The notes under the pieces were generated by a model. It saw only the letters and a program-made list of their open reading frames with translations, searched no databases and was not told the DNA's origin. From contig CM067369.1 of assembly GCA_034401795.1 (NCBI GenBank), positions 89,190,381 through 89,254,380 of the forward strand: DNA of 64,000 bases, written 5' to 3'. Source of the stretch: Chaetoderma sp. LZ-2023a (Eukaryota > Mollusca > Caudofoveata > Chaetodermatida > Chaetodermatidae). Of this stretch, positions 1 through 9,384 are shown piece by piece (position 1 is the first letter of the stretch; every line of letters starts with the position of its first letter). The position numbers and the translations under genes were made by a program.

Positions 1-28
1 AGTGGTTCTTACCGCGGTAAGCGTCCTG

Positions 29-2113
29 TCAGGACCGATAACCACGCCCAGATCCTCGCGCGCCCCGCCCCGCCCCGCGCGCACCTTGGTGCGCGGGCGG
101 CTGCCTGGCTGATGGCGCCTGAGGAACCTGCACCCCCCTCGCTGCTGGCCGAATCGCACGCGGCCGAGGCCGACGCTGCGACGGTGGCTGGCCTCTGACT
201 TGGCCAGCACCACCTCGAGCCTGCAGGGGACGATACGCAGGGGCCGCGGCGCGAACGTTAGCACGACGCAGCACCTCAAACTGCTCGCGCAGCGCCCTCT
301 GGTTATTCACCAGGATGACCGTCTCCTGGAGGTGGCGACATCCCTCACCTCCAAAAAGACCAGGACCCGTCATAGGCGTACGGAGTAGCCTATTGTACAG
401 GTCCTGAGACGGGCACAGATTGTCCAGGGCAAACGTGCGTCTTGCCCGGACACTCCTGGTCACCGCCCGAGTCATACAGTCCAGCGCCAGGTTAATACCA
501 TCCTGGATGGCTCGCTGGACCGTGACCGGACTTGGCTGGCGCGATGCGGATGCCGTTACTACCCCCTGTAACAGCTGGGAGACGTGGGACAGAGCGGCAA
601 TCGAAGCCCTCCCACTCTCCTCCGCATCACGCAACGCGGTATTCGCCGAACGCAACGCGTTCGAGCACAAGACCCCCGTGTCAGAACGGGAGCCTGGCCG
701 CGCATCCTCACCCAAAGCCGCGCGGTCATCCACGCTGGGCTTGGGTACCACACCGTACCGCTGGTAATCCAGGGGCACGATGCGACAACGCCTGGCCACC
801 TCGCGAGGGGCCTTCGCGAGACGTCCACTCGAGTTAATGGACGACTCCGCCGCCTTGAACATGTCAACGACATGCTCCGCCAGCGGCAGAGAAGGCATAG
901 CGTTAGCAGTCGGTTTCCCAGCTAACCACGGCCTGTGATCACGCTGGCTAGCCGACTGCTCCACGGGCAGATCAGGCCTAACGCTTACCAACCACTGGCA
1001 AGCGTCAGACCAATCCTCCTCCGTGGCTAACTGCGAGCGCTCTACAAGACGGGGTCCTTCGTCTTCCTCCTGAGCGCAAGCAGCAGAGCTTGACGGCGGG
1101 TACGCTGATACACCTGGCAAGCCAGGGAAAACATGCGGGCCTGACAGCACCGGCATGACAATATCACTGGTTTGACCAGGAGCAGGCACCGTGGCAGAGC
1201 GCGGGGTATATACCGCCCCACCACGGGCCCGGCCAGCACCAGCAACACCCTCGGCAAGCCGAGGTATGCGGTACCGCTGGCCATCAGCAGCGCCCTGGGC
1301 CACCACCTGAGCCGCGGACTCTACTCCAGGGTGAGTAAAACCGTGGAAGAAGCCGCCTGTATTCCCTGCGAGGGGTGCACAAACGTCTTCATCCATGTCC
1401 ACGTCGTCAGACGGCGACCCTAGCAGGTAATCCTCATCACCCTGGTCAGAAAGATTAGACCCCGGGTCAGCAAAGAGAGCTAACCCGGGCTGACCAGGAA
1501 CGGTGCCATAGGAGGTACTGGCCACCGCGGCGTGCGGATACCCCTGGACTGATAAGCAGCCCGCGGGTTCCAGCGACAACCGTCCACGGTCCCCTCTCGG
1601 CGCGGCAATAAGCCTGCTGCCAGGGTCGTGGAACGCCCCCTCTAATGGGGCCACCTCTGAATCGTCGAACAACGGAAGCGGTCTAAGGAAAACCGATCCA
1701 GAGGCGGGGATTACCTGCTCCGAAGCCGATGATGAGGACAGTAAAGGATTTGGTCCAGGAAGCATGCCACGAAGCAACCCTGGAACCAAATCCTTTATTG
1801 TCCTCTTCATCTCTCCCAACATCTCGGTCCGGAAGGCCTCCATATCCACCGCGGACGAGACCTTCCCCTTACCCTTCCTACTTACAACCTCTCGTTTCCG
1901 CTTCTTCTTCTTCTCCTCCTCTACCACCTTGTCCGTCGCCTGTAAGCAGCACAAGAATTCGGACATTAACTCGCCCCCCCAGTGCTTACATATGTCACAA
2001 TTAACCAAGGGACCACAAGGGCTACATTGATAGCAACGATGAGGCCAGAACTTATCAGGTAGAAAACGTCCACAGGACGCGCAACCCGGTCCCTGAAACA
2101 GGGCAAAGGACAA
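29..2113 (-). CDS. DIRS Gag-like protein, copy 1 (intact frame)
   Basis: Gag-like ORF of 694 codons. The frame opens with a TTG-type codon, not ATG, at 2113; the first true ATG is codon 50 at 1966. Codons 11-44 form a Cys/His module (Cys11, 14, 27, 30, 33, 39, 42; His25, 44) that resembles a zinc-binding unit and lies before that ATG. A Lys/Glu-rich stretch, a Ser-rich acidic middle and a long helical region follow. The last ~60 residues are Arg/Gly/Pro-rich, as expected for nucleic-acid binding. The stop is at 29-31 and the RT gene overlaps this end. By position it is Gag, which packages the RNA; the assignment rests on gene order and the matching copy 2, not on a capsid motif. A good splice acceptor (TTTGCCCTGTTTCAG) ends at 2093, so the Cys module may be joined to an upstream start exon. 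Confidence 0.8.
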   Translation of the reverse strand: MSFALFQGPGCASCGRFLPDKFWPHRCYQCSPCGPLVNCDICKHWGGELMSEFLCCLQATDKVVEEEKKKKRKREVVSRKGKGKVSSAVDMEAFRTEMLGEMKRTIKDLVPGLLRGMLPGPNPLLSSSSASEQVIPASGSVFLRPLPLFDDSEVAPLEGAFHDPGSRLIAAPRGDRGRLSLEPAGCLSVQGYPHAAVASTSYGTVPGQPGLALFADPGSNLSDQGDEDYLLGSPSDDVDMDEDVCAPLAGNTGGFFHGFTHPGVESAAQVVAQGAADGQRYRIPRLAEGVAGAGRARGGAVYTPRSATVPAPGQTSDIVMPVLSGPHVFPGLPGVSAYPPSSSAACAQEEDEGPRLVERSQLATEEDWSDACQWLVSVRPDLPVEQSASQRDHRPWLAGKPTANAMPSLPLAEHVVDMFKAAESSINSSGRLAKAPREVARRCRIVPLDYQRYGVVPKPSVDDRAALGEDARPGSRSDTGVLCSNALRSANTALRDAEESGRASIAALSHVSQLLQGVVTASASRQPSPVTVQRAIQDGINLALDCMTRAVTRSVRARRTFALDNLCPSQDLYNRLLRTPMTGPGLFGGEGCRHLQETVILVNNQRALREQFEVLRRANVRAAAPAYRPLQARGGAGQVRGQPPSQRRPRPRAIRPAARGVQVPQAPSARQPPAHQGARGAGRGARGSGRGYRS

Positions 2114-2995
2114 GGAGTATGAGCAAACTAGTTAAGCTTAGACACTCAAACCAACTCAAAGAGAAGGAAAACGATCATAAAGATCAATATACATCAGAAA
2201 CCAGCATAGCGACTTGAATTGCTGATAAATACATAGCCAGGCTGATTATGACGTCATTAATCCCGTGACAGGAAAAATTCGATCCCAACAAAACATCCAA
2301 GTGCAAGGACGAATTGTATGCTGAATGGATACGTCGACTACACAACCATCAGATACATATAGATAACTCTTTTCTGGCAAAAATGTTAATTATCTCCCTT
2401 TGCTTACTATAATTAACATCACCACATTATCAATAACTAGATACCTGACACTTTGTATAGACAAACCATCCAACGTGACGAACCGGAGAACTCCACCATC
2501 TGCACGCCTCTTAACTCTCTCCACCTCATGGGGAAGGAATTGGATCAAGAGGGCAAAGTGAGAAGACCTTTATACTAGGCCTCCAACTCACTGGACATAA
2601 TTTTTCATTTGGTTAGATAACCTAACAGTGTTAGTAGGAAATGGAACCATGGTGGAGAGAAAACTAACTCTCTGCTGCTGTGATGCCACCACCTAGCGTC
2701 ATACAGACCTGTGGACATAAACAGAAAGAGAAATTAGCCTTAGGTAGCACCGAGTTGACATAAACCAACTAATCACGCTTATCACGGTAAACGCGAGTCC
2801 CGGAAACACAATACACCGGGAAGAAAACTCGCTAATTTTACTAGAAGTCACCTGATTTAAAGGTCCTAAGTCCTCCTTTGGCGAAGTGTTCCTTCCTGCC
2901 ATCCAAATCAGAGACTATCACTCCAAAATAACACCACTTAAACAGTTTAAGAGTAAGAAAAAGCTTATGCACAAAAAGACATGTGTGATCTCTCT
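2092..2995 (-). promoter_or_regulatory. DIRS copy 1 leader with TATA box
   Basis: This non-coding leader lies between the terminal repeat and gag. On the minus strand a TATAAAGG box occurs at 2567-2574, about 450 bp upstream of gag, and is conserved in copy 2 (17610-17617). A palindromic TGACGTCA (CREB/ATF-type) at 2249-2256 is also conserved in copy 2 (17278-17285). A pyrimidine-rich acceptor abuts the gag Cys module at 2092/2093. No donor could be chosen with confidence. Promoter function is inferred from conservation and position only. Confidence 0.45.
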
Positions 2996-3173
2996 GCCAA
3001 TAATCTAGCAAAGAGGTAGTGCTAGTCTGCGCATGCGCGGTGGTGGGGCTGGCATCCGCCAGACTACGCTCTGACTCCCTGCCCAGTAGGGGCACCTAAC
3101 TGTTTTAAATCTGAGTGTTTATTGAGTGAAAGCCAATATTTAGCAATATCAAAAGTATTAGGGAGGTAAGTAT
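2996..3173 (-). repeat. DIRS copy 1 terminal inverted repeat (gag side)
   Basis: The terminal repeat is near-identical to the gag-side repeat of copy 2 (18037-18213), with a few substitutions and one extra A in a run. It contains the palindrome GCGCATGCGC and a short CTGGC/GCCAG hairpin. The sequence GGGAGGTAAGTAT marks its outer edge, followed by a 15-bp end extension to 3188. Its partner lies outside the window. Confidence 0.9.
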
Positions 3174-3188
3174 ACTCTTGAAGTGAAA

Positions 3189-3676
3189 CACGCTTATGAA
3201 AGAAAGCCAAGCAATAGTTGCATGGTAAATATTCTGTATGTGGTTTAGGATTTGATAGTGATTTCTTGGTAATAATAACTCCACGTTTACTTTTTAAAAC
3301 TGAACAGTTGTGAGCATAATCACCTCTATTTCTTAGATCACTTATCATTTCATTCTTTCGTTTTTTATCTAAGGTAAGCAGATGTTGTACTTCGATTTCA
3401 TTCTTATGTTTTTCGTAAAAATGACGTGGTAACTTTGAAAATCCTTTCTTACAATAAACACAAATATGTTGTTTGTCCCACACCTTTATTCCGTTTTTTT
3501 GATTAAAAGCTTTTACGAAGATTTCAGCATCATCAGATGTCTGTTGTGGTACAATTTCACTCCTGTCACTAGAAACAGGTGTACTTGGTTCAGTAGAGCA
3601 CTGCAAACCTGGCCATGTCTGCTGAAGTATAATTTCACTCCCATCACTATCTGAATCAGTAGATGTAGAACTGTTA
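3189..3676 (-). pseudogene. Host zinc-finger-like gene, terminal exon cut by DIRS
   Basis: The exon begins after the acceptor CTGTTTCAG at 3677-3685 and stays open (phase 1 entry) to the DIRS junction at 3189. It encodes a Ser/Asp-rich run, then HICVYCKKGFSKLPRHFYEKH (split here as HICVYCKKGF and SKLPRHFYEKH), a Lys/Arg-rich linker with LRNRGDYAHN, and the start of a second Cys pair, LPCNYCLAFFHKR. Paired C-x2-C units with this linker recur in a family of uncharacterised animal proteins that I recall from molluscs, cnidarians and fish; no function is known to me. In that family the second finger ends with a His/Cys block, which is missing because the element starts there. The frame runs ~40 codons into DIRS sequence before a stop. 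The gene is probably inactivated at this allele, unless the lost C-terminus is dispensable. Confidence 0.7.
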
Positions 3677-5100
3677 CTGAAACAGATACAATATCAACTT
3701 TGATCAACATTAGGAACAGGAATATTTACCCACTAAGTTAGCAATAATTAGACAATTTACTCAGTAATATATAATACAAGAGGTATCAGAAGATACCAAA
3801 TATCTCGCCTTTTTAAGTTACCGCAGGACCCGGCTGCTGCAGGACGAGTCTGCCCTGGACTATATATTCTGCGAAAAAATAATGTCCAAGCCATGTACAT
3901 ACAACAAGAGCTATCAGAAAATAGCAAACAACTTACCTGTATATTAATTGAACATCATAGGATATGATGGACTACTGGATAGTCTCATTCTGAAATTTGA
4001 CAATCCACTTGTCGATTCAAAATACTCATGGCACTACCCATCTGGCAAGCATAGCTTTGTAGAAGCCTAGCTTGGAGACTGAACCATAAAGCCTTGCAGC
4101 CCGGTAGTAACCTGCAGTACAATGACTACTGGCATACCAAGACTGATCGAAAGGCAAATGGTCCAAACATAAGCAAAGTTAATAGCCTGGGAAAAAAAGA
4201 AACATTTTCAAAAGCAAGTACATTAATATGATGCAGGCTACATTTGAGAAGACTATATAGCAAATCAAAACATTTTAACTAAACTGGATAAGTCTTTTCT
4301 GATTAAATTGTCATTTGAAAAGACATTAATCAAAGCATAATAAGCATAACCTGGATGCAAATCAGCCAAAAATAAGCAAAGACTAAACCCAGTAAAAACG
4401 TCAAATTTGTCAAAATCTATGTCTTTTTGATGTGGACTAGTCCTCAGCATCATATAGAACACATCTGTGAAGCTTTACTCAAATCGGACAACACCTTCTG
4501 GGTGCAAATGTTGTTTAAAAAAAGCTTAACGCAGCCAAAACCTATACCTGGCTATATATCCTGCAAACAAATCAGCCATAAAATAATCAAAGTTCAACCG
4601 CTGAAATGATTTGGGAAAAATTTGAAAGTCTATTTATTTTTTATGAGGACTAGTCATAAGCATCGTATAGAACAAATCTGTGAAGTTTTATTCAAAGCGG
4701 ATAACAACTTGAGGGTGCAAATATCATTTTAAAAAGCTTAACCTGACCGGACACCAACGCCAACATGTTTTCCCCTCTCCCAAAATCTCTTTTTTCACTT
4801 CGTGAAAGGCGAGATAAAAATGAATGCCGGTCTTTTCGCCGATATGCTGTTTCGACGATAGACATTTTGCCAACACTTTGTCAGCCGAATGGTAAGAGTT
4901 TTCACAGACAAGATGAATCAAAATTCTGAATGGAAGTTCGACCATAGGATCCCTCCAGCCACACTTGGTTGAAATTGGTCAAGTGGTTAATGAGGAGTAG
5001 TGGTTTAAAGCAAAAGGTGACGTACGACGGACAGATGATGGATGGACGACGGATGGTCGACAGCATAAACTCACTTGGCCCTTCGGGCCAGGTGAGCTAA
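3677..5100. repeat. Intronic repeats: 0.7-kb duplicated block and a short-hairpin repeat
   Basis: No exon is seen here. Positions ~3775-4500 are duplicated in direct orientation at ~7678-8420, with many substitutions and small indels. A sub-block with GAGCATC/GGACTAG-like words recurs at ~4430-4500, ~4620-4740 and ~8325-8420. The stretch 4960-5100 ends in a perfect 6-bp-stem hairpin, TGGCCCTTCGGGCCA (5076-5090), followed by GGTGAGCTAA. This repeat end is common in molluscan genomes, from my knowledge of such genomes. Short ORFs here show no coding character. Confidence 0.6.
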
Positions 5101-5707
5101 TAATATTGGAGCCCTCGAAATTCACCACAGCAATCAGTAAAGCCATGGAAAAAGCTGTGGTAAACTTAATTTTCCACATCAAAGTACGGTTCTACAATTC
5201 ACCAAAATCGAACAAAGAATATAATTGATGAAATTTGAAAAAATGCTGCAGTACATGTAGTGCTATGGCGAACCAGTTCTGCCACAGTATTCTTGTGCAG
5301 TGGCAAAATTGTCTGAATTTCCAGGACTGATATTGCATTCATATATGTGTAAATTTGAGGCAAAAACTTAAATTTGGGACAGCAACAAGAAAGTTTTGGT
5401 CACAAAATGAACACATTTAGATATGAAACATCACAGGCAAAAAATCCTGAGTGGAAAATACAGAAATTTAAGTCATATGAAAATATTTGTGCCCAAGACA
5501 CTAAAATTTACAATCTAAACGCGCAGTGCTTTGATGGAAGTAACGCAATTAAAGAATATGATCGGTTGGCCAATCAGATTCAAAATCATTAAATTTGTAT
5601 TTAGCAGGCCCCAAATCCTATATAGTATCTTGCCATTTTCTTTGTCAAAAACAATCAATTAAGAAATGTTCAATTTTAATTGGTCTAAGGGTATTGAGTA
5701 CATATGA

Positions 5708-6095
5708 CAGGGTTCATACACCTTACTGTGTTTGAAATTCTATGACTTCCTTGACTTTTCATGACCAAAATTAAGAAATTCCATGACCTGCAAGAATTAA
5801 TATCTAGGAAATTTTTATTTATAACGCAGCTACATAAATTACGATCAGTGTTATAATGCAAAATGTCTGAATATTGTGTCTATAAGCCATGCTTTGATAA
5901 GCTGTTGTCGTAATTTTTACTCAACCAAGGTGACAGCCGAAATTTATGCCAACAAATTTCTTTTATTTTGCATGATTACCATTTTCCATGACTTTTCCAT
6001 GACCTTTGATGAAAAGTGCCGATTTTCCATGCCTTTCCAGGCCTGGAATTTTAATTTTCAAATTCCATGACTTTCCAGGATTTCCACGAATGCTG
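5708..6095. mobile_element. Short hAT-like non-autonomous element
   Basis: The block begins CAGGGTTCATACA and ends TTTCCACGAATGCTG, so its ends are imperfect inverted repeats (CAGGGTTCAT / CAGCATTCGT). The interior is built from repeated words such as CCATGAC, TTTCCATGAC and CCTGGAATTTT. This composition is familiar from widespread hAT-related short elements whose ends read CAGGGTTC. No 8-bp target duplication is visible, so the boundaries are approximate. It lies in an intron of the host gene. Confidence 0.5.
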
Positions 6096-6176
6096 ATATA
6101 AGTACTTGAAAATGTATTTGAGTACAGAGCACATCTACCCCAACCCTGATATAGATATTAAATCGCAAAATCTTAC

Positions 6177-6249
6177 TCTGAATCAGCAGGTTTCCATTCC
6201 ATGTCTCTATCATCCTCTAAATCTTCAGAGCTAGAACATCCATCTCCAC
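6177..6249 (-). CDS. Host zinc-finger-like gene, internal exon
   Basis: This 73-bp exon lies between the acceptor CGTTTTTAG and the donor GTAAGA. Only one frame is open: two bases, 23 codons, two bases. It encodes an acidic, Ser/Asp/Glu-rich stretch containing SSSEDLEDDRDMEWKPADS. The exit phase (2) matches the entry phase of the exon at 3676, and the entry phase matches the exit of the exon at 9092. Acidic linkers of this sort precede the Cys-pair module in the family. Short exons can arise by chance, but the two phase matches make this one credible. Confidence 0.6.
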
Positions 6250-9091
6250 CTAAAAACGAATACAGTTTAGAATGTTATGAATTATCTTATGAAAACAAGA
6301 TGATAAATAAAATGTTAATCTAAATAATAAAAAGTGACTTGATTGTGTATCAATGTAATTTATCACCGGGATTAATATTAGTTAGATGATATGTTGAAGA
6401 CTGCAGAGGATGCATCAAGATGACTGTGGTGGAGGAGAGAGAAACAATGGAGACCCAAGCTGGCGCTTGATCAACCCAGTTAGTGCACTATTATGAAGAT
6501 GTACATGTAGTATTCATAAGTGCAGAAACATCTAATGATTAATGCAGAATACTGGTGGAGCCAGCACCACCAGGAAGACCTACAAGTAAGACGTATTACA
6601 ATTTAAAAATTCCTCACAAAGCATGTGTCTCACTTGGATTGACACATTCCACAGAAATCCAAATCTGCATGGACAAGCAAACATACAGGTAGATATATAG
6701 ATGGACGGACAGCTGACACATGTTTAAGTGGATGCATGCATGACAATTATGAGTGATAGCAGAAGTTAATGGTTACATGCAGGGCTGTTCGATTATGCCA
6801 ATAAATAATCGATTAGGATGTCTGGTAAATAAATGATTTAATCGGATAATTGATTATTTAATCTTGGAACTTTGGTAGTATCAACTGCTTAGTGAGAGAG
6901 GGGGGTAATAATAATAATAAGCATTCTGTAAGTATTGCTCCACAATACATCTCTCCTACCGGATGAGATATATGTTATTTTTGCAATGGTTCAACTATTT
7001 TCAGCAAACTAAAAAAGCGACATAATTACACCAGAAATTGATGAAAACCTGTGCAAAACAAAATTGATCTGTAACGTTTTATAACAAGAATGTGCAGTGG
7101 GAAAATTTAGTGCCGACAGGAAAAACAAGGTCGATAGAATTTCAGTAGGTGCAGGTGATGCATGCAAAGTAGGTCATGCTGAGGTGACACTCACCTACAT
7201 TTTCTACATTACATACTGTAAAGCCTACACGTGTGTCATTCATGCACATGGTTTTCTTCAAATAACATTTTAATTTGGTCGCTGTGGCCTTGACCTTTGA
7301 CCTTTGGAGCCCAAATTCATCTCACCTCTTCAGGAGACCACATGCAACCTTTCACCCAATTTTGGTCACGATTCCTGCAGTAGAACCGGAGTTATTAAAT
7401 ATGTCGCAAATAAGCTTTTTATAGGGACCGACCGACTGGCGGACTAAGACATAGCAGTTTATTGAGCTGTTCACGCAGGTAAAAAAGATAAGTTATAAGC
7501 CAAAAGGGGTATAATTCCCTAAAACATTTACAAAAATGTTTGAATCTCGAACTTGCTCTGGACTCCTTATAATAAAGCAATGTACCCAGTTTTAGTTGAA
7601 TATCTTGCACGAGTGCGAAAAAAACGTGCGGAAAACTATTTTTTTAATTTCATTATTCAAAAGGGGGCATAATTCCATGAACAAGAGCTATCAGAAGATA
7701 TCAAATATCTCGCCTTCTTATGTTGCCCCCAGGACGCTGCGTGCACTGGACTAAGAAATCTGTGAAAAAATATCATCCAAGCCAGGTACATACATGTATT
7801 TAGAACCAGAGCTATCAAAAGATAGAAAATACATGTAGCTTACCTGTATGTTAATTGTACATCACAGGATACGATGGACCACCAGATACAGTATCATTTT
7901 GAAATTTGACAACCTCCTTGTTGAAACAAAATACCCAGGGTACATTCTACTCAACGGACAAGCATAGCTTCGGAGAAGCAAAGCTTTAAGACTGAACCAT
8001 AAAACCTCACTGCCTGGGAGTAACCTGTAGTACAATGACTACTGGCACACAAAGTCTGACCGAAAGGCAAATGGTACAAACATAAGCAAAGTTAATAGCC
8101 TGGGAAAAAAAGAATCATTTTCAAAATCAAATACATTAATATGATGCAGGCTACATTTAAGCATCCTATATAGCAAATCAAAACATTTTATCCAAGCTGG
8201 ATAAGTCTGTGCTGATTGAATTGTCATTTGAAAAAACATTAATGACAGCATAATAAACATAACCTGGATGCAAATTATTCGTAAAACAAAGTCTAAAGCC
8301 AGTAAAAATATCTCCATCTATTTATATTTCATGTGGACTAGACCTAAGCAGCGTAAATCTGTGAAGTTTTATTCAAAACAGATAACCCCTTGTTAATGTA
8401 AATGTTGTTTGAAACAAGAACGTGAACGCCTGATATGTCACGCCCCTGGCTTTTAGTATTATAGTATTCTAATGTAGCGTATGTGCTTTGAGTAGTTAGC
8501 CTTTAGATCCAAATCATTTTGACACCTATGGAATCACAAAATTCTTATCATTCTCCAATGACCATTTTGGTCTAAATGAGTAGTATTTATTTAGTCTAAG
8601 CTGTCAGTTGTATATTCAAATACTTGCTTTAAGGATGCCAAAATTAATTGAAACTCAATATATCCCAACTCCCTGACTCCTTAAAAGCCCTTGAAATGGG
8701 TTTGCAACCTTGTGCATAGATTCTGGTGGTTTGTGAATTTTGTAACACACTAAATTTTGCCAAGGCCCTTCCCCATCAGAAACTTGACATCTAAATATCT
8801 ATTGCTAAAGATGTTCGGTTCCGGCAAACAAGGGAACCTCACTGACACAACTGCCATTAAACCTCTAACTACACTGCAAAATTTTAAAATTATTGTATGT
8901 ACATGTACATGAAAATCATGCTTGTAAGCTTGCCATGAAAGCAGTTTAGCTGCCGTATGCCGCAACAATCTTCCTTTAAACAACATTGTAATTTCAAAGA
9001 GTTTGTATTATGCATTAGCCAGATGTTTATTCAAAACCTTCAAAATAGAGACAATAAAATAATTCAGATCATACTTCAGTATAAGACCTAC
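6250..9091. other. Intron with dispersed repeats, no gene seen
   Basis: The intron is AT-rich. At 6783 a sequence CAGGGCTGTTCGATTATGCC resembles one end of a hAT-like element, but no partner end was found. At ~7270-7480 lies a repeat containing TGACCTTTGACCTTTGG, a tandem nuclear-receptor half-site pattern typical of aquatic-animal repeats. At ~7678-8420 lies the second copy of the 3775-4500 block. Reading frames here are short and show no family resemblance. Confidence 0.5.
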
Positions 9092-9182
9092 TCTTTAGTT
9101 CAGCACCTGCTTCAACTGCTGTCGCTGACATATCAAGAGACTGCCATTTCTCATCATGATTGCACACTTGAAGGGCTTTAGC
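9092..9182 (-). CDS. Host zinc-finger-like gene, internal exon
   Basis: This 91-bp exon lies between an acceptor ending TATAG (9184-9183) and the donor GTAGGT. Read in phase 0 it encodes about 30 residues, including LQVCNHDEKWQSLDMSATAV, without a stop, and exits in phase 1. It therefore joins in register to exon A upstream (exit phase 0) and to the 6249 exon downstream (needs phase 1). It has no recognisable domain. The polypyrimidine tract is weak, so the acceptor is the least certain point. Confidence 0.5.
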
Positions 9183-9384
9183 CTATAATAAATCAACCGA
9201 TATACTGCATATTTTTGTCAAAGAATCGATCACGATGTCCAAAAGCAAATATCTTGCAAGTCTATGGTAGTGCTTAGTACATGTAATGCTGTCAATTAGA
9301 AATGCCAAATTTAACAAAATAGTGAACCAATCCTAGCTGGCTTGAATATGGGTGCATGATGGCGAGTTTCGTATGATGGATAGA

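Larger units (their letters stand above)
1..3188 (-). mobile_element. DIRS retrotransposon copy 1 (partial, gag end)
   Basis: This is the gag-proximal part of a DIRS-type tyrosine-recombinase retrotransposon; the rest lies beyond the left edge. It contains an uninterrupted gag frame, a ~900-bp leader and the terminal inverted repeat at 2996-3173, ending GAAGTGAAA at 3188. Sequence and order match the gag end of copy 2 (15.0-18.2 kb) over its whole length, so both belong to one family. Immediately outside the end, at 3189, the coding exon of a host zinc-finger-like gene begins, so the element landed in a coding exon. The far end cannot be seen. Confidence 0.9.

Noticed and set aside
420..925. 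Plus-strand ORFs of ~100 codons across gag of DIRS copy 1
   Set aside because: They are antisense shadows of the GC-rich gag frame, and the same shadows appear at copy 2 (15.0-16.3 kb).
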